Shown here: in pieces, positions 42,204 through 51,634 of the stretch
How the letters are laid out: each line of letters begins with the position of its first letter
Position numbering within the stretch: position 1 is the stretch's first letter
NCBI GenBank assembly: GCA_029781855.1
Contig: JAKOVX010000059.1
Coordinates: 1-64,000, forward strand
Length of the DNA: 64,000 nt
Source: Acidobacteriota bacterium
GTDB taxonomy: Bacteria > Acidobacteriota > Blastocatellia > Pyrinomonadales > Pyrinomonadaceae
Direction: 5' to 3'
The notes under the pieces: generated by a model
Seen by the model: the letters and a program-made list of their open reading frames with translations, nothing else
Told to the model about the DNA's origin: nothing
Databases searched by the model: none
Position numbers and translations under genes: made by a program

Positions 42204-45196
42204 TGGATGGTCACGAAAAGCGGCCAAAGGCCGCGGAAATGGAACGAATGAGGCGAAATATAGTAATTGCGTCAAATTTCACGATCGAGCACGTTCTTCC
42301 GACGCTTAAGGAGTACCTTGACAAAGTCCACGACTGCACGATCGAGGTAGCTCCATATAATCAGATCTTTCAGCAATTATTGGATCCATCGAGCCTGTTT
42401 AATTCAAACTCGAATGGCTTAAACGTTGTCTTTCTTAGGATCGAGGACCTGATCGACCAAAAAGCCATCGACTTCCGCGTCGGAGAAGACGACCTTGCAA
42501 GGATCAAGAGAAATTCAGATGCATTAATAGAATGTTTTGAAACTTTCGGACGCTCCGCAATTCCGCTTCTACTATTCATTTGTCCGCAATCAGCGAGAAT
42601 AGCGGCGGACGAAAGGCTTTCTAACGCATTTGAGTCAATCGAACAGTCAATAAAAGGGGCTTGTACGCCCGTAGAGAACATCTTCGTTTGTCGAACCGAT
42701 AACTTGACGAAGCGGTATGGCGTGGAATCGGTTGATAACCCTACCGGAAACATGCTTGGCCATGTACCTTACACTGAAGATTATTTCTCCGCGATGGGAA
42801 TTGAACTCGCCAGGAGTATAGACGCTCATTTTCGGAAGCCGTTTAAGGTATTGGTGCTAGATTGTGACAATACTCTCTGGGATGGTGTCTGCGGCGAGGA
42901 TGGGACCGACGGTATCCGGTTCAGTGAAGCAAGGATCCGACTTCAGGAGCTGGCCGTGGAACAAAGTCGGTCCGGAATGGTGATTTGTCTATGTAGCAAG
43001 AATAACGAGCCCGAGGTATGGGAAGTTTTCGAGCGGCGCCCGGAGATGAAATTAAAGCGCGAACATCTTGTTTCAGCTCGAATCAACTGGAAACCCAAGT
43101 CTATCAACCTTCGATCACTATCAGATGAACTTCAGCTTGGCCTGGACAGCTTCGTGTTCATAGACGATGACCGGGTCGTTTGCGCTGAGGTTCGTGCGAA
43201 CTGTCCTGAAGTGCTGACTATTCAACTCCCCGAGGTCATTTCCGAGATCCCGGCGTTCCTGGACCATCTTTGGGTCTTTGACCATTTGAAATTGACGGCT
43301 GAAGATGCTGAGAGAACACGTTCTTATCGCAGTCAGGTAGAACGCAATAAAATAAAAGCTCAGGCTCCCGACCTTTCGTCTTTCCTGGCAAATCTACAGC
43401 TTGAATGTGAGATCGGCGAGATCGCCCCTGACCAAATTGCCCGTGTATCCCAGCTTTCGTTGAGGACCAATCAGTTCAACTCAACGACCGTTCGTTATTC
43501 CGAAGCTGATATCAGGCAATTGATTAGTGAAGACGGATCCGGCATCGTTACCGTAAGGGTAAACGACCGGTTCGGTGACTATGGCTTGGTCGGGGCAGTC
43601 ATTTACGAGAAGATGGCAACGAGTCTAACACTTAAGTCGTTCATGTTGAGTTGCCGTGTTTTAGGGCGGGGCGTTGAATACGCAGTCCTACGCGAGATCG
43701 GCCGATTGGCAAGGAATACGGGCAAAGAATTCGTAATCATTGAATATTCAGCGTCAAAGAAAAACGCGCCGTTTTTTGACTTTGTAAACGACTTGGCCAC
43801 TCGATACCAGATTGAGCCAGACCCGAGTGGAGAAATTCGAATCACTGCGGAAATGGCTGCGATTGCTCAGATCGAAGACAGACGATTTCAACCTGACACC
43901 AATGAGAAATCCGAAAAGAACACTTCCGCGACCGACCCCGGGGATGTTCCCCTATATCGCGGAAACGCGGTTTATGTTGAGATATCGTCATCGCTGTCGC
44001 GGCGCGGATCAAGTCAGGAACCGACGTCGCCTGCTCCGCTGGACCGATCCTGCGTTGGAAGCAAATTTGTGGAGCCACGCAGACCGACGGAGCTATGGCT
44101 TCATAGTTTATGGGAAAGGCTGTTGAGGATTTCTGGTATCGGTATCGCTGACAATTTCTTTGAAGTCGGTGGGGATTCCCTAGTGGCGGTCACTTTATTT
44201 GTCGAAATCGAGGAAGAATTCGGGATCTCACTGCCTCTTTCTATCTTGATCGACTCCCCGACGATCGAAAAACTTGCGGACGTAATCGAAACTGGCAGAC
44301 CCGACAAGAAATGGAAGTATTTGGTTCCGTTGAAATCGGAGGGATCTAGGCCACCGATATTCTGTATGCACGCGGCCGGCGGCAACGTACTTTTCTATCG
44401 AGATCTAGCCGGCGAACTTCCTGCCGATCAGCCGGTTTTTGGTCTCCAGGCGAGGGGAATTGCCGATAAGTCCGAAACGGCTCACGACCGCGTCGAGGAA
44501 ATGGCACGAGATTACCTTAAAGAGATCCGCAGTTTGCAGCCGCACGGCCCATACCGCCTCTGTGGTTCGTCATTTGGCGGCCTTGTTGCATTCGAAGCGG
44601 CGATCCAACTACAACAAGCAGGTGAAACGGTCGAAGTGCTTGCACTGTTTGACACTTATGCTCCCGGTTATCTAACACCGGAGAAAACCGCAACGCGCAT
44701 TAACGGCCTAAGTCGTCTGTTCGGACGTACCCGGAGTTTGTCGAAACAGTTAAGCGAGATCGCATCTAACGGCGATCGGCTCAGTTTCATTTGGTCAAAG
44801 GCCAAGAAACTGCAAAATCGGTTGAAGCGAAAGATCGCTTGGAAAAGAAACGAGTTCGCGATTGAGTACAGTAAGGCAACTGGTCGGGATCTTCCGGTAG
44901 ACATGATGCGAAATCACAAGGCAATTCAGGCTGCGTTGGACCATTACGAGCCGGCCAAGTATCAAGGCGACGTATGGGTCTTTCGGGCCTCGGAACAGCC
45001 GAAAAATTCAAGGAACGATCAAACGCTTGGTTGGTCGAGATTTGTTTCAGGTGAGCTAACTTCCGAAACGGTCAAAGGTACGCACGGAGCGTTGACGGTC
45101 TATCCGTTCGCAGCTGACCTCGCAGCGAGGTTCGAGCTTATCACGGCGAGTGTGGAGGCGGACAAACGTACCATTACGATAGCTGCTGCCGGCTAG
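42203..45196 (+). CDS. FkbH-like HAD protein fused to acyl carrier and thioesterase domains
   Basis: A 997-residue protein of several domains. Residues 1-210: an SGNH/FkbH N-terminal domain. Residues 215-370: HAD-IIIC phosphatase, with VLVLDCDNTLWDGVCGEDG carrying the catalytic DxDxT-type Asp residues and FIDDDRV. Residues 375-560: the FkbH C-terminal acyltransferase-like domain (RTNQFNSTTVRY, SFMLSCRVLGRGVEYAVL). Residues about 625-705: an acyl carrier domain with FFEVGGDSLVAV, Ser for phosphopantetheine. Residues 725-990: an alpha/beta thioesterase with GSSFGG and the late GTHG. FkbH enzymes load glycerate-type units from 1,3-bisphosphoglycerate onto a carrier. Here loader, carrier and releasing domain are one chain, probably making a decoration of the glycan. 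Confidence 0.85.
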   Translation: MDGHEKRPKAAEMERMRRNIVIASNFTIEHVLPTLKEYLDKVHDCTIEVAPYNQIFQQLLDPSSLFNSNSNGLNVVFLRIEDLIDQKAIDFRVGEDDLARIKRNSDALIECFETFGRSAIPLLLFICPQSARIAADERLSNAFESIEQSIKGACTPVENIFVCRTDNLTKRYGVESVDNPTGNMLGHVPYTEDYFSAMGIELARSIDAHFRKPFKVLVLDCDNTLWDGVCGEDGTDGIRFSEARIRLQELAVEQSRSGMVICLCSKNNEPEVWEVFERRPEMKLKREHLVSARINWKPKSINLRSLSDELQLGLDSFVFIDDDRVVCAEVRANCPEVLTIQLPEVISEIPAFLDHLWVFDHLKLTAEDAERTRSYRSQVERNKIKAQAPDLSSFLANLQLECEIGEIAPDQIARVSQLSLRTNQFNSTTVRYSEADIRQLISEDGSGIVTVRVNDRFGDYGLVGAVIYEKMATSLTLKSFMLSCRVLGRGVEYAVLREIGRLARNTGKEFVIIEYSASKKNAPFFDFVNDLATRYQIEPDPSGEIRITAEMAAIAQIEDRRFQPDTNEKSEKNTSATDPGDVPLYRGNAVYVEISSSLSRRGSSQEPTSPAPLDRSCVGSKFVEPRRPTELWLHSLWERLLRISGIGIADNFFEVGGDSLVAVTLFVEIEEEFGISLPLSILIDSPTIEKLADVIETGRPDKKWKYLVPLKSEGSRPPIFCMHAAGGNVLFYRDLAGELPADQPVFGLQARGIADKSETAHDRVEEMARDYLKEIRSLQPHGPYRLCGSSFGGLVAFEAAIQLQQAGETVEVLALFDTYAPGYLTPEKTATRINGLSRLFGRTRSLSKQLSEIASNGDRLSFIWSKAKKLQNRLKRKIAWKRNEFAIEYSKATGRDLPVDMMRNHKAIQAALDHYEPAKYQGDVWVFRASEQPKNSRNDQTLGWSRFVSGELTSETVKGTHGALTVYPFAADLAARFELITASVEADKRTITIAAAG

Positions 45197-45233
45197 CTTG
45201 CTTCGGAAAACTTCTACAGAGAATTTCTATTTT

Positions 45234-46958
45234 ATGTGTGGTATCGCTGGGATCATCGGAATCGGCTGTCGCCGGGAAACGCTGGCCGCGATGGTGCGTT
45301 CTCAAAAGCACCGCGGACCTGACGGCGAGGGATCGTTTTTTGACCCGGAATTGGGAGTCGCCCTGGGCCACAGTCGATTGAGTATCATTGATCTCTCGGC
45401 TGGTGGCGACCAGCCGATGGCAAGTGCGGACGGCCGTCATGTGGCAGTAATCAACGGCGAGATATACAACTATCTTGAGCTTAGGCGAGAACTTGAAGGC
45501 GGCTATACGTTTCGAACGAAATCCGATACCGAGGTCGTGGTCGCCGCCTACCAGAAGTGGGGTCCGGGCTGCCTCGATCATCTGATCGGTATGTTCGCTC
45601 TTATTATTTGGGATACGAGAAACAAGACGGCGTTTGCCGCCCGTGACCGATTCGGCGTTAAACCGCTTTACTACCACCTGGGTGCTGATTCGACCCTCTA
45701 TCTGGCAAGCGAGATAAAAGCACTTCATGCGGCTGGCGTCCCGGCCATCGCAAATGAAGAAAGCTGGGCGAATTATCTCAGCTATGGTTTATCAGATCAC
45801 TCGAATGAAACGTTTTGGAAAGGGATCCTGTCACTCCCACCAGGCGGAACCGTTTCATATGAACAAGGCTCGGCAAGATTCGCTAACTGGTACGATGTCG
45901 CGGCGAGGATCGGCGACGACGACGACTCCAGACCGGAAGACATTGTCCGAGAGGAGTATTTTGGTCTAATGAAGGATAGTGTTCGGCTCCGTTTCAGATC
46001 CGATGTTCCGGTTGGGATCAACCTGAGCGGTGGGCTTGATTCGTCAAGTTTGCTTGGCTTGGTCCACGAAGTGCAAGGTATGGACAGCGACGTGAAGGCC
46101 TTTACTTTTGTAACCGGGGATAGCGAGTATGATGAACTCCCCTGGGTTGAAAAGATGCTCGATAAGACGCGACACCCGCTGATAGTCAGCGAACTGCAGC
46201 CCGGCGACGTGCCTTCGCTAGCCGAAAGTGTCCAGAGACATGCCGATGAACCGTTCGGGGGCCTTCCAACATTGGCTTATGCCCGTCTCTTTGAAATGGC
46301 GAGAGAGCACGGTGTTACCGTACTTTTGGATGGCAATGGGATGGATGAGCAGTGGGCCGGATATGATTATTATGAATCTAGCACCAATCGGCCAGTCTCA
46401 ATGGTACAGGGAGTGAGCGGAAGTCCGGTCCGTCCGGAATGTCTTTCACCTGAATTTCGAGCACTTGCCAATCCGCTGAGAACCGCCGCCGCGTTTAGTG
46501 ATCGCGTCCGGAATCTCCAATACAGGGATCTGCGCTTTACCAAGATCCCTCGGGCGATGCGTTTCAACGACCGCGTCTCCATGAGATCGTCGACCGAACT
46601 CCGAGAGCCGTTTCTCGATCACCGAATGGTCGAATTGGCAATGCGGCAGCCGCCCGAGCGTAAGATTCAAAATGGTATCCGCAAGAAGATGTTGCGGGAG
46701 ATCGCTCAAACTTATCTTCCCCGCTCCGTGAGTCAAGCGCCGAAGCGCCCGCTTCAGACGCCGCAGCGGGAGTGGCTTCGCGGCCCGCTCCGAGAGTGGG
46801 CTGAAAGCCGGATCGAAGGTGCGATCTCGGGGCCTCAGGGATCTTATCTTGATAAGTCACTCGTTCGGAAAGAGGCGGCCGCGTTTTTCGGAGGGTCCTT
46901 TGATAATAGTTTTTTCGTCTGGCAGTGGATAAGCATGGGTCTCATGAAAGATCTTTGA
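45234..46958 (+). CDS. Asparagine synthase-like glutamine amidotransferase
   Basis: A 574-residue protein. The ATG at 45234 is chosen because it puts the catalytic Cys at position 2 (MCGIAGIIG), required for the class II glutaminase. HRGPDGEG and EIYNYLELR follow. The synthetase half has the PPi loop NLSGGLDSSSLL (about 263) and later RSSTELREPFLDHRMVELAM. AsnB-type proteins in polysaccharide loci often amidate uronic acids rather than aspartate; the uronic-acid dehydrogenase at the left edge of the window would fit that. Follows the FkbH fusion by 37 nt. Confidence 0.9.
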   Translation: MCGIAGIIGIGCRRETLAAMVRSQKHRGPDGEGSFFDPELGVALGHSRLSIIDLSAGGDQPMASADGRHVAVINGEIYNYLELRRELEGGYTFRTKSDTEVVVAAYQKWGPGCLDHLIGMFALIIWDTRNKTAFAARDRFGVKPLYYHLGADSTLYLASEIKALHAAGVPAIANEESWANYLSYGLSDHSNETFWKGILSLPPGGTVSYEQGSARFANWYDVAARIGDDDDSRPEDIVREEYFGLMKDSVRLRFRSDVPVGINLSGGLDSSSLLGLVHEVQGMDSDVKAFTFVTGDSEYDELPWVEKMLDKTRHPLIVSELQPGDVPSLAESVQRHADEPFGGLPTLAYARLFEMAREHGVTVLLDGNGMDEQWAGYDYYESSTNRPVSMVQGVSGSPVRPECLSPEFRALANPLRTAAAFSDRVRNLQYRDLRFTKIPRAMRFNDRVSMRSSTELREPFLDHRMVELAMRQPPERKIQNGIRKKMLREIAQTYLPRSVSQAPKRPLQTPQREWLRGPLREWAESRIEGAISGPQGSYLDKSLVRKEAAAFFGGSFDNSFFVWQWISMGLMKDL

Positions 46959-47013
46959 TTGTTAGTCAATAGGTTGGATCGTTTCGACTAGGATTTGGTT
47001 ATCGTACTTACGT

Positions 47014-47964
47014 ATGGTTGATGTCGCAGTGTCGGTGATAATGCCGGTCTATAATCAGGAAACCTATGTCGGAGATGCGATCAGGTGCATTCTCGATCAG
47101 AGTTTTCGAAATTTCGAATTTATCATCGTCGATGATGGTTCAACCGACGGTACGATCGAAGTGATCAATCGTTTCGATGATCCGCGCATACGCTTGATCC
47201 GGGCCGATCACGGAGGCTATTTGAGTGCCCTCAAGCTTGCGACTCGGGCCGCTGAAGGCAAGTGGCTGGCCCGCATGGATTCCGACGATCTTTGCTTGCC
47301 GGATCGTTTTGAAAAACAGCTCGATTTCTTAGAGGCTCATCCTGAATGCGTATTTGTGACCTCCGCCTACGGCATCGTCACCCCGAATGACAAATTTCTC
47401 GGCATCTCGAATCATTCCGGCTGGCATTTTGTTCTGCCGTCGGACATAACACATGGAAGAAGGTTGTTCTGCGATGGATGCACCATGTTTGACCGGAAGG
47501 CCGCAATAGAAATGGACTATGACGACGAACTCGGGGTTGAATCGCCTCTTTGGTACAGGCTGTTGCAAACGGGTAAAGGGGCGGTCCTGGAAGAACCGCT
47601 TTACTTTGTCCGGTGGCGAATGGGTTCCCTATCTCGGGGGCAGATGAAGAACGCCGGAAACGTGCATTTTCAAGTTAGAGATCGGTATGACAACGCCGAG
47701 ATAGTCGGCATCAGACGTTGTGATCGACAGATCGGTATCTCTAAAAACGAGAAACGGGCCGTCTATTATAATGCCGCCGCAGGCGACTTTAGCTCTGCAC
47801 GGAAAACGGCATTCAGTGTCTGGCGACAGTCTCCGTTCAACGTGGAGGCTTACAAATTGATCTACATTGCGTCCGGATTTCGACGATCAAAAAGCGTCGA
47901 GGGACCGTGTGGCGTAATATTTTCGCCGATATCGAGTCCTTTTGAAAAGATCTCGGTAAGATAG
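47014..47964 (+). CDS. Family 2 glycosyltransferase
   Basis: A 316-residue protein. VSVIMPVYNQETYVGDAIRCILDQSFRNFEFIIVDDGSTDGT is the GT2 nucleotide-sugar-binding core, with the DxD-type motif at ARMDSDDLCLP (about 90). It would add one sugar of the repeat unit. No membrane segment is evident. The donor and acceptor are not identifiable from sequence. Confidence 0.9.
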   Translation: MVDVAVSVIMPVYNQETYVGDAIRCILDQSFRNFEFIIVDDGSTDGTIEVINRFDDPRIRLIRADHGGYLSALKLATRAAEGKWLARMDSDDLCLPDRFEKQLDFLEAHPECVFVTSAYGIVTPNDKFLGISNHSGWHFVLPSDITHGRRLFCDGCTMFDRKAAIEMDYDDELGVESPLWYRLLQTGKGAVLEEPLYFVRWRMGSLSRGQMKNAGNVHFQVRDRYDNAEIVGIRRCDRQIGISKNEKRAVYYNAAAGDFSSARKTAFSVWRQSPFNVEAYKLIYIASGFRRSKSVEGPCGVIFSPISSPFEKISVR

Positions 47965-48200
47965 GCCAAACTGAATGGGTCAGGGTTTGAAGAGTTGAAT
48001 ACTTGGAAAATGAAATTTCCCGGTTATTGCGGGCTGTTCGACGAGATGGGAAAAGATTCTTCCGACTGGATGAGACGAAACAGATTTGAATAGTTCGGCT
48101 CCGAACATTATGCCGCCAGGTACTCTCAACTCGTTCGATGAGAAATTGAGATCTTTCCGCCTTGGAATGCGGACCGCGGGGTCGCTGCGAGACTTCTGAA

Positions 48201-49058
48201 ATGCAAAATATATCTGACAACGAGAACTGGGACCTTGTGATCGAAGGTGGAGGGTCTCTGTTCGACCTAAAGCTCCTGGAGGTCTGGAATTATCGGGACT
48301 TATTATGGATGTTCGTCAAGCGCGATTTCGTAAGTTTCTACAAGCAAACCATCCTAGGACCGCTCTGGTTCTTTATTCAGCCGTTATTCACGACCATCAT
48401 CTTCACTTTTGTTTTTGGTAATCTAGCGGGATTAAGCACTGACGGCCTGCCGCAGCCCTTGTTCTATCTGGCGGGGATCACAGCGTGGAATTACTTTGCT
48501 GACTGCATAACCAAGACCAGCACGGTATTTAAGGACAATGCAAACATATTCGGTAAAGTATACTTCCCTCGCCTAATTCTGCCGCTAAGTATCGTCACCA
48601 GCAATTTGGTACGATTCGGCGTCCAAATGTTGTTGTTTGTCGGAATGATGGTATATTACGCGATCGCCGGGGCAACATTTCATGTCACATGGGCAATCGT
48701 TTTGTTTCCGGTCCTTATACTTTTGATGGCCCTCCTTGGACTTGGCCTTGGCTTGATAATCACTGCGATGACGACAAAATATCGCGACCTCAGTTTCCTG
48801 GTGACATTTGGAGTGCAGTTACTGATGTACATGACGACAGTGATCTATCCGCTGAGCGCGGCCCCTGAAAGGTATAAGCGCCTGATCCAACTCAATCCAA
48901 TGACCGGAATGATCGAGGCATTTAGGTTTGCATTTTTGGGAAAGGGCAATTTCACTGCCTTTAGTCTTGGGTACAGCACTGCCATCACGTTGGCGATCCT
49001 TCTAATCGGAATTGTTATATTTAACAAGACAGAAAGAAATTTCGTAGACACGGTATGA
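48201..49058 (+). CDS. ABC-2 type polysaccharide exporter, membrane subunit (Wzm-like)
   Basis: A 285-residue protein from the ATG at 48201, with an ABC-2 transporter fold: LLWMFVKRDFVSFYKQTILGPLWFFIQPLFTTIIFTFVFGNLAG, then four or five hydrophobic segments (LVRFGVQMLLFVGMMVYYAIAG, WAIVLFPVLILLMALLGLGLGLII, AITLAILLIGIVIF). It pairs with the ATPase at 50301, but an about 1.2 kb insertion with a methyltransferase separates the two. Its stop region (ATGA) is followed by a broken copy of the ATPase start, so the original pair overlapped by 4 nt. Confidence 0.9.
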   Translation: MQNISDNENWDLVIEGGGSLFDLKLLEVWNYRDLLWMFVKRDFVSFYKQTILGPLWFFIQPLFTTIIFTFVFGNLAGLSTDGLPQPLFYLAGITAWNYFADCITKTSTVFKDNANIFGKVYFPRLILPLSIVTSNLVRFGVQMLLFVGMMVYYAIAGATFHVTWAIVLFPVLILLMALLGLGLGLIITAMTTKYRDLSFLVTFGVQLLMYMTTVIYPLSAAPERYKRLIQLNPMTGMIEAFRFAFLGKGNFTAFSLGYSTAITLAILLIGIVIFNKTERNFVDTV

Positions 49059-49171
49059 GAACATCGGTCGGTGTCGGAAACTTCTCACAAATTTTTCGGC
49101 TAGGCCATATTCGAAGAGGGGACGATCAGCGTCGATATTGAGCGGCGGTTTGTTATGAATATAATCGGCTT
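49055..49171 (+). pseudogene. Relic of the wzt (ATPase) 5' end
   Basis: The ATG overlapping the permease stop begins MRTSVGVGNFSQIFRLGHI, which parallels the intact Wzt start MSTAIQVEDLSKMYQIGQI at 50301. A one-base shift follows, after which TISVDIERRFVMNIIG parallels TISRDIERWFVTKVMG. The nucleotide block GACGATCAGC is identical in both. The copy dies after about 117 bases. Confidence 0.65.
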
Positions 49172-49339
49172 AGCAAACCACGCGTGTGCCGGAACGGAAC
49201 AAGCAAGTAAACCGAGAGTTTGAAACCAAAGAGGTAGTCGTTTATACCTACACCTATTCATAAACAGAGCCTCCGAGGAATATTTTGCGAGGCATTTACA
49301 ATTGTCAATTCATAATGTCCAACAGACCTAGTCCAAACT

Positions 49340-49981
49340 GTGAAGATATACGATTCCTACAAGTTATTACGGCGTAGCGGTTGGCGAGAACTGCTTATCC
49401 GACGGGACCGAATTCGAGGAACAAATCGCTTCGATTTTTCGGATGAAGGCACCCAAAACCTTGATCTCGGGCCTAATGAAAGCAATGGATATTATGACCC
49501 GATCGCCTCTGGTGTCGATTCGGCTTTCTATTACCGTCGGGTTGAGTCTACGAGTTCCGTAATAAATATCGGAGCAGGCAAGGCGCGAGCAATGATCGCC
49601 CTAGCTCAATTCCCTTTCGGGAAAGTGGACGGGGTTGAGGGTTCCCCGGAGCTGGCGGACATAGGACGGCGGAACCTTGCCCGTGCATACATAGGTTTCA
49701 GATCTGAAATATTTAGTTGCTGTCCCACGAATTTCGAAGGTTACGATGCGTATAACTATTTTTATTTCCATGTTCCATACTCGGTCGGATCTTTAAGCCT
49801 GGTTCTTTCGAATATCGAAAGCTCGATCGAACGACGGCCACGTGAATGCTGGCTCGCATATTGCTCCGCTGAACCTGAGACGGCGGACGAAATGATTCTA
49901 GCGAATGGGTTGTTCGAAAGGTCGCTAACTTGCATTGCCGATGGCCGGCGGGTCGTTACCGTACACCAACACTCGGCCTGA
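49340..49981 (+). CDS. Methyltransferase-like protein inserted between wzm and wzt
   Basis: A 213-residue protein with a GTG start. STSSVINIGAGKARAMIALAQFPFGKVDGVEGSPELADIGRRNL (about 70-115) has the SAM-binding pattern of class I methyltransferases, with Asp/Glu after the second strand. The rest is not recognised. It is flanked by relics of the exporter genes on both sides and there is a long gap before it, so it was probably brought in by recombination. It could act on the exported glycan or be recently acquired cargo. Confidence 0.6.
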   Translation: MKIYDSYKLLRRSGWRELLIRRDRIRGTNRFDFSDEGTQNLDLGPNESNGYYDPIASGVDSAFYYRRVESTSSVINIGAGKARAMIALAQFPFGKVDGVEGSPELADIGRRNLARAYIGFRSEIFSCCPTNFEGYDAYNYFYFHVPYSVGSLSLVLSNIESSIERRPRECWLAYCSAEPETADEMILANGLFERSLTCIADGRRVVTVHQHSA

Positions 49982-50142
49982 GGCTTAACGTAAGAAATGA
50001 CGCTCTCATTCTTTGCGAATTGTCGTAAACAATACAGGAGAACGGTTCAGCCGGTCGGGTCTGGTCGGCCCTCCCGTGAATATGAAACGTGAGAGCCGTT
50101 AAGGCTCGATCGCCAAGCGGTACATATTTTCATCCGATTCGT

Positions 50143-50304
50143 GCGATGACATTTATGATCGAGGCAATTCGACTTATTAGTTAGGGTAAAGGTACTTTTA
50201 CCGCTTTCAGACTTGGCTACAACTCGGCTGTCACCCTGTTGATGCTCGTCATCGGAATTGTGCTTTTTAATAAGAGAGAAACAAAATTAGTGAACACGGT
50301 ATGA
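50143..50304 (+). pseudogene. Relic of the wzm (permease) 3' end
   Basis: The frame reads AMTFMIEAIRLIS, stop, GKGTFTAFRLGYNSAVTLLMLVIG, then IVLFNKRETKLVNTV and TGA. It aligns without a gap to the C-terminus of the intact permease (PMTGMIEAFRFAFLGKGNFTAFSLGY and on to the TGA). One internal stop has arisen. The relic's TGA overlaps the ATG of the intact wzt by the same ATGA seen after the intact permease. Confidence 0.75.
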
Positions 50305-51605
50305 GCACAGCGATCCAAGTCGAAGACTTATCAAAAATGTATCAGATCGGCCAAATCGGGACTGGGACGATCAGCCGCGACATTGAGCGATGGTTCGTCA
50401 CAAAAGTAATGGGCAAGCCTGACCCTTTCCTCAAATTCGTTGAGGTGAATGATCGCTCGGCTAAGGGTGAAAGTAGTGTTGTGTGGAGCCTAAAGGATAT
50501 CAATTTCGAGATCGAGCAGGGCGAGGCAGTCGGAATTATTGGGAAGAACGGTGCCGGCAAGAGTACCTTGCTCAAACTCCTTTCGCGGGTGACGTCACCG
50601 ACGACCGGAACTATCAAGGTCAAGGGACGGGTCGCGAGCTTGCTCGAGGTCGGAACCGGCTTTCATCCGGAGTTGACGGGCCGGGAGAATATATACCTCA
50701 ATGGTTCGATCCTTGGTATGCGGAAAAAAGAGATTGACCGGAAGCTAGACGAGATTATTGATTTCAGTGGAGTAGAGCGGTACATAGACACACCGGTCAA
50801 GCGCTATTCTTCCGGAATGTACGTCCGCCTCGCGTTTGCGGTTGCCGCCCACCTCGAGAGCGAGATTCTAATAGTTGACGAGGTACTCGCCGTCGGCGAT
50901 GCGGAGTTTCAAAAGAAATGCTTGGGCAAGATGGAGGAGATCGGAAGGCAGGACGGACGAACGATACTCTTTGTCAGCCACAACATGAGCGCGATCCTTG
51001 AGTTATGTAAACGAGGACTGTTGATAGAAACTGGCCAGATTGTTAACGACGCTGAAGTGGGCAATTGTGTCGCGACGTATTTCGAGAGGGACAAGATCCT
51101 CAACCGCAAGCGCGAACTTAACACTGCTTTTCATGAATATCTGAATCTCGGGAACATCATGGTGAATGGAGACCATTTATTTCGGATCGAACATGGCTCT
51201 CCATTTGATGTCACCATGGATATCAGTGGAAACAGCATTGAAAATGCGTCGATCTATTTCATCATTGAGAACGGATTCGGGCAGTCTGTGATTCACAAAA
51301 AAGTCTCAAGCAAGAACATGGGATACGAGTTGATCGACGGGGCCTTCAGATTGAAGGTCGAAATGCCGAGCCTTTGGATCACACCAGGCATGTATTCGAT
51401 GTACTTCAAGGTTCTAGTCCCAACGGCCCATTGGTCCGGACGTGTAATATCGGATCGTATGATCCTTGAGGTAAGCGGACAAATGGAGAGTAGTGGAAGG
51501 GCATTTATGAATCCAGATGTGACCTGGAGTATGGAGACTCTTGAGTCGGCCCCTTTAATCAGCTCGAATCACGGCTTGGTTGATAATCCGCGACCTGTCG
51601 CTTGA
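50301..51605 (+). CDS. ABC-type polysaccharide exporter, ATPase subunit (Wzt-like)
   Basis: A 434-residue protein. Walker A GKNGAGKSTLLKLLS (about 94-108), the signature YSSGMYVRLAF, Walker B ILIVDEVLAVGD and the H-loop SHNM are intact. Residues about 285-430 form a beta-sandwich C-terminal domain (Wzt_C), which in characterised systems reads the modified chain end of the polymer. The methyltransferase and FkbH genes nearby could supply such an end cap. It is expressed now behind a permease relic, so its original translational coupling to wzm is lost. Confidence 0.92.
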   Translation: MSTAIQVEDLSKMYQIGQIGTGTISRDIERWFVTKVMGKPDPFLKFVEVNDRSAKGESSVVWSLKDINFEIEQGEAVGIIGKNGAGKSTLLKLLSRVTSPTTGTIKVKGRVASLLEVGTGFHPELTGRENIYLNGSILGMRKKEIDRKLDEIIDFSGVERYIDTPVKRYSSGMYVRLAFAVAAHLESEILIVDEVLAVGDAEFQKKCLGKMEEIGRQDGRTILFVSHNMSAILELCKRGLLIETGQIVNDAEVGNCVATYFERDKILNRKRELNTAFHEYLNLGNIMVNGDHLFRIEHGSPFDVTMDISGNSIENASIYFIIENGFGQSVIHKKVSSKNMGYELIDGAFRLKVEMPSLWITPGMYSMYFKVLVPTAHWSGRVISDRMILEVSGQMESSGRAFMNPDVTWSMETLESAPLISSNHGLVDNPRPVA

Positions 51606-51634
51606 AAGTCGATGTATCAATTTCAAGTAACGAA

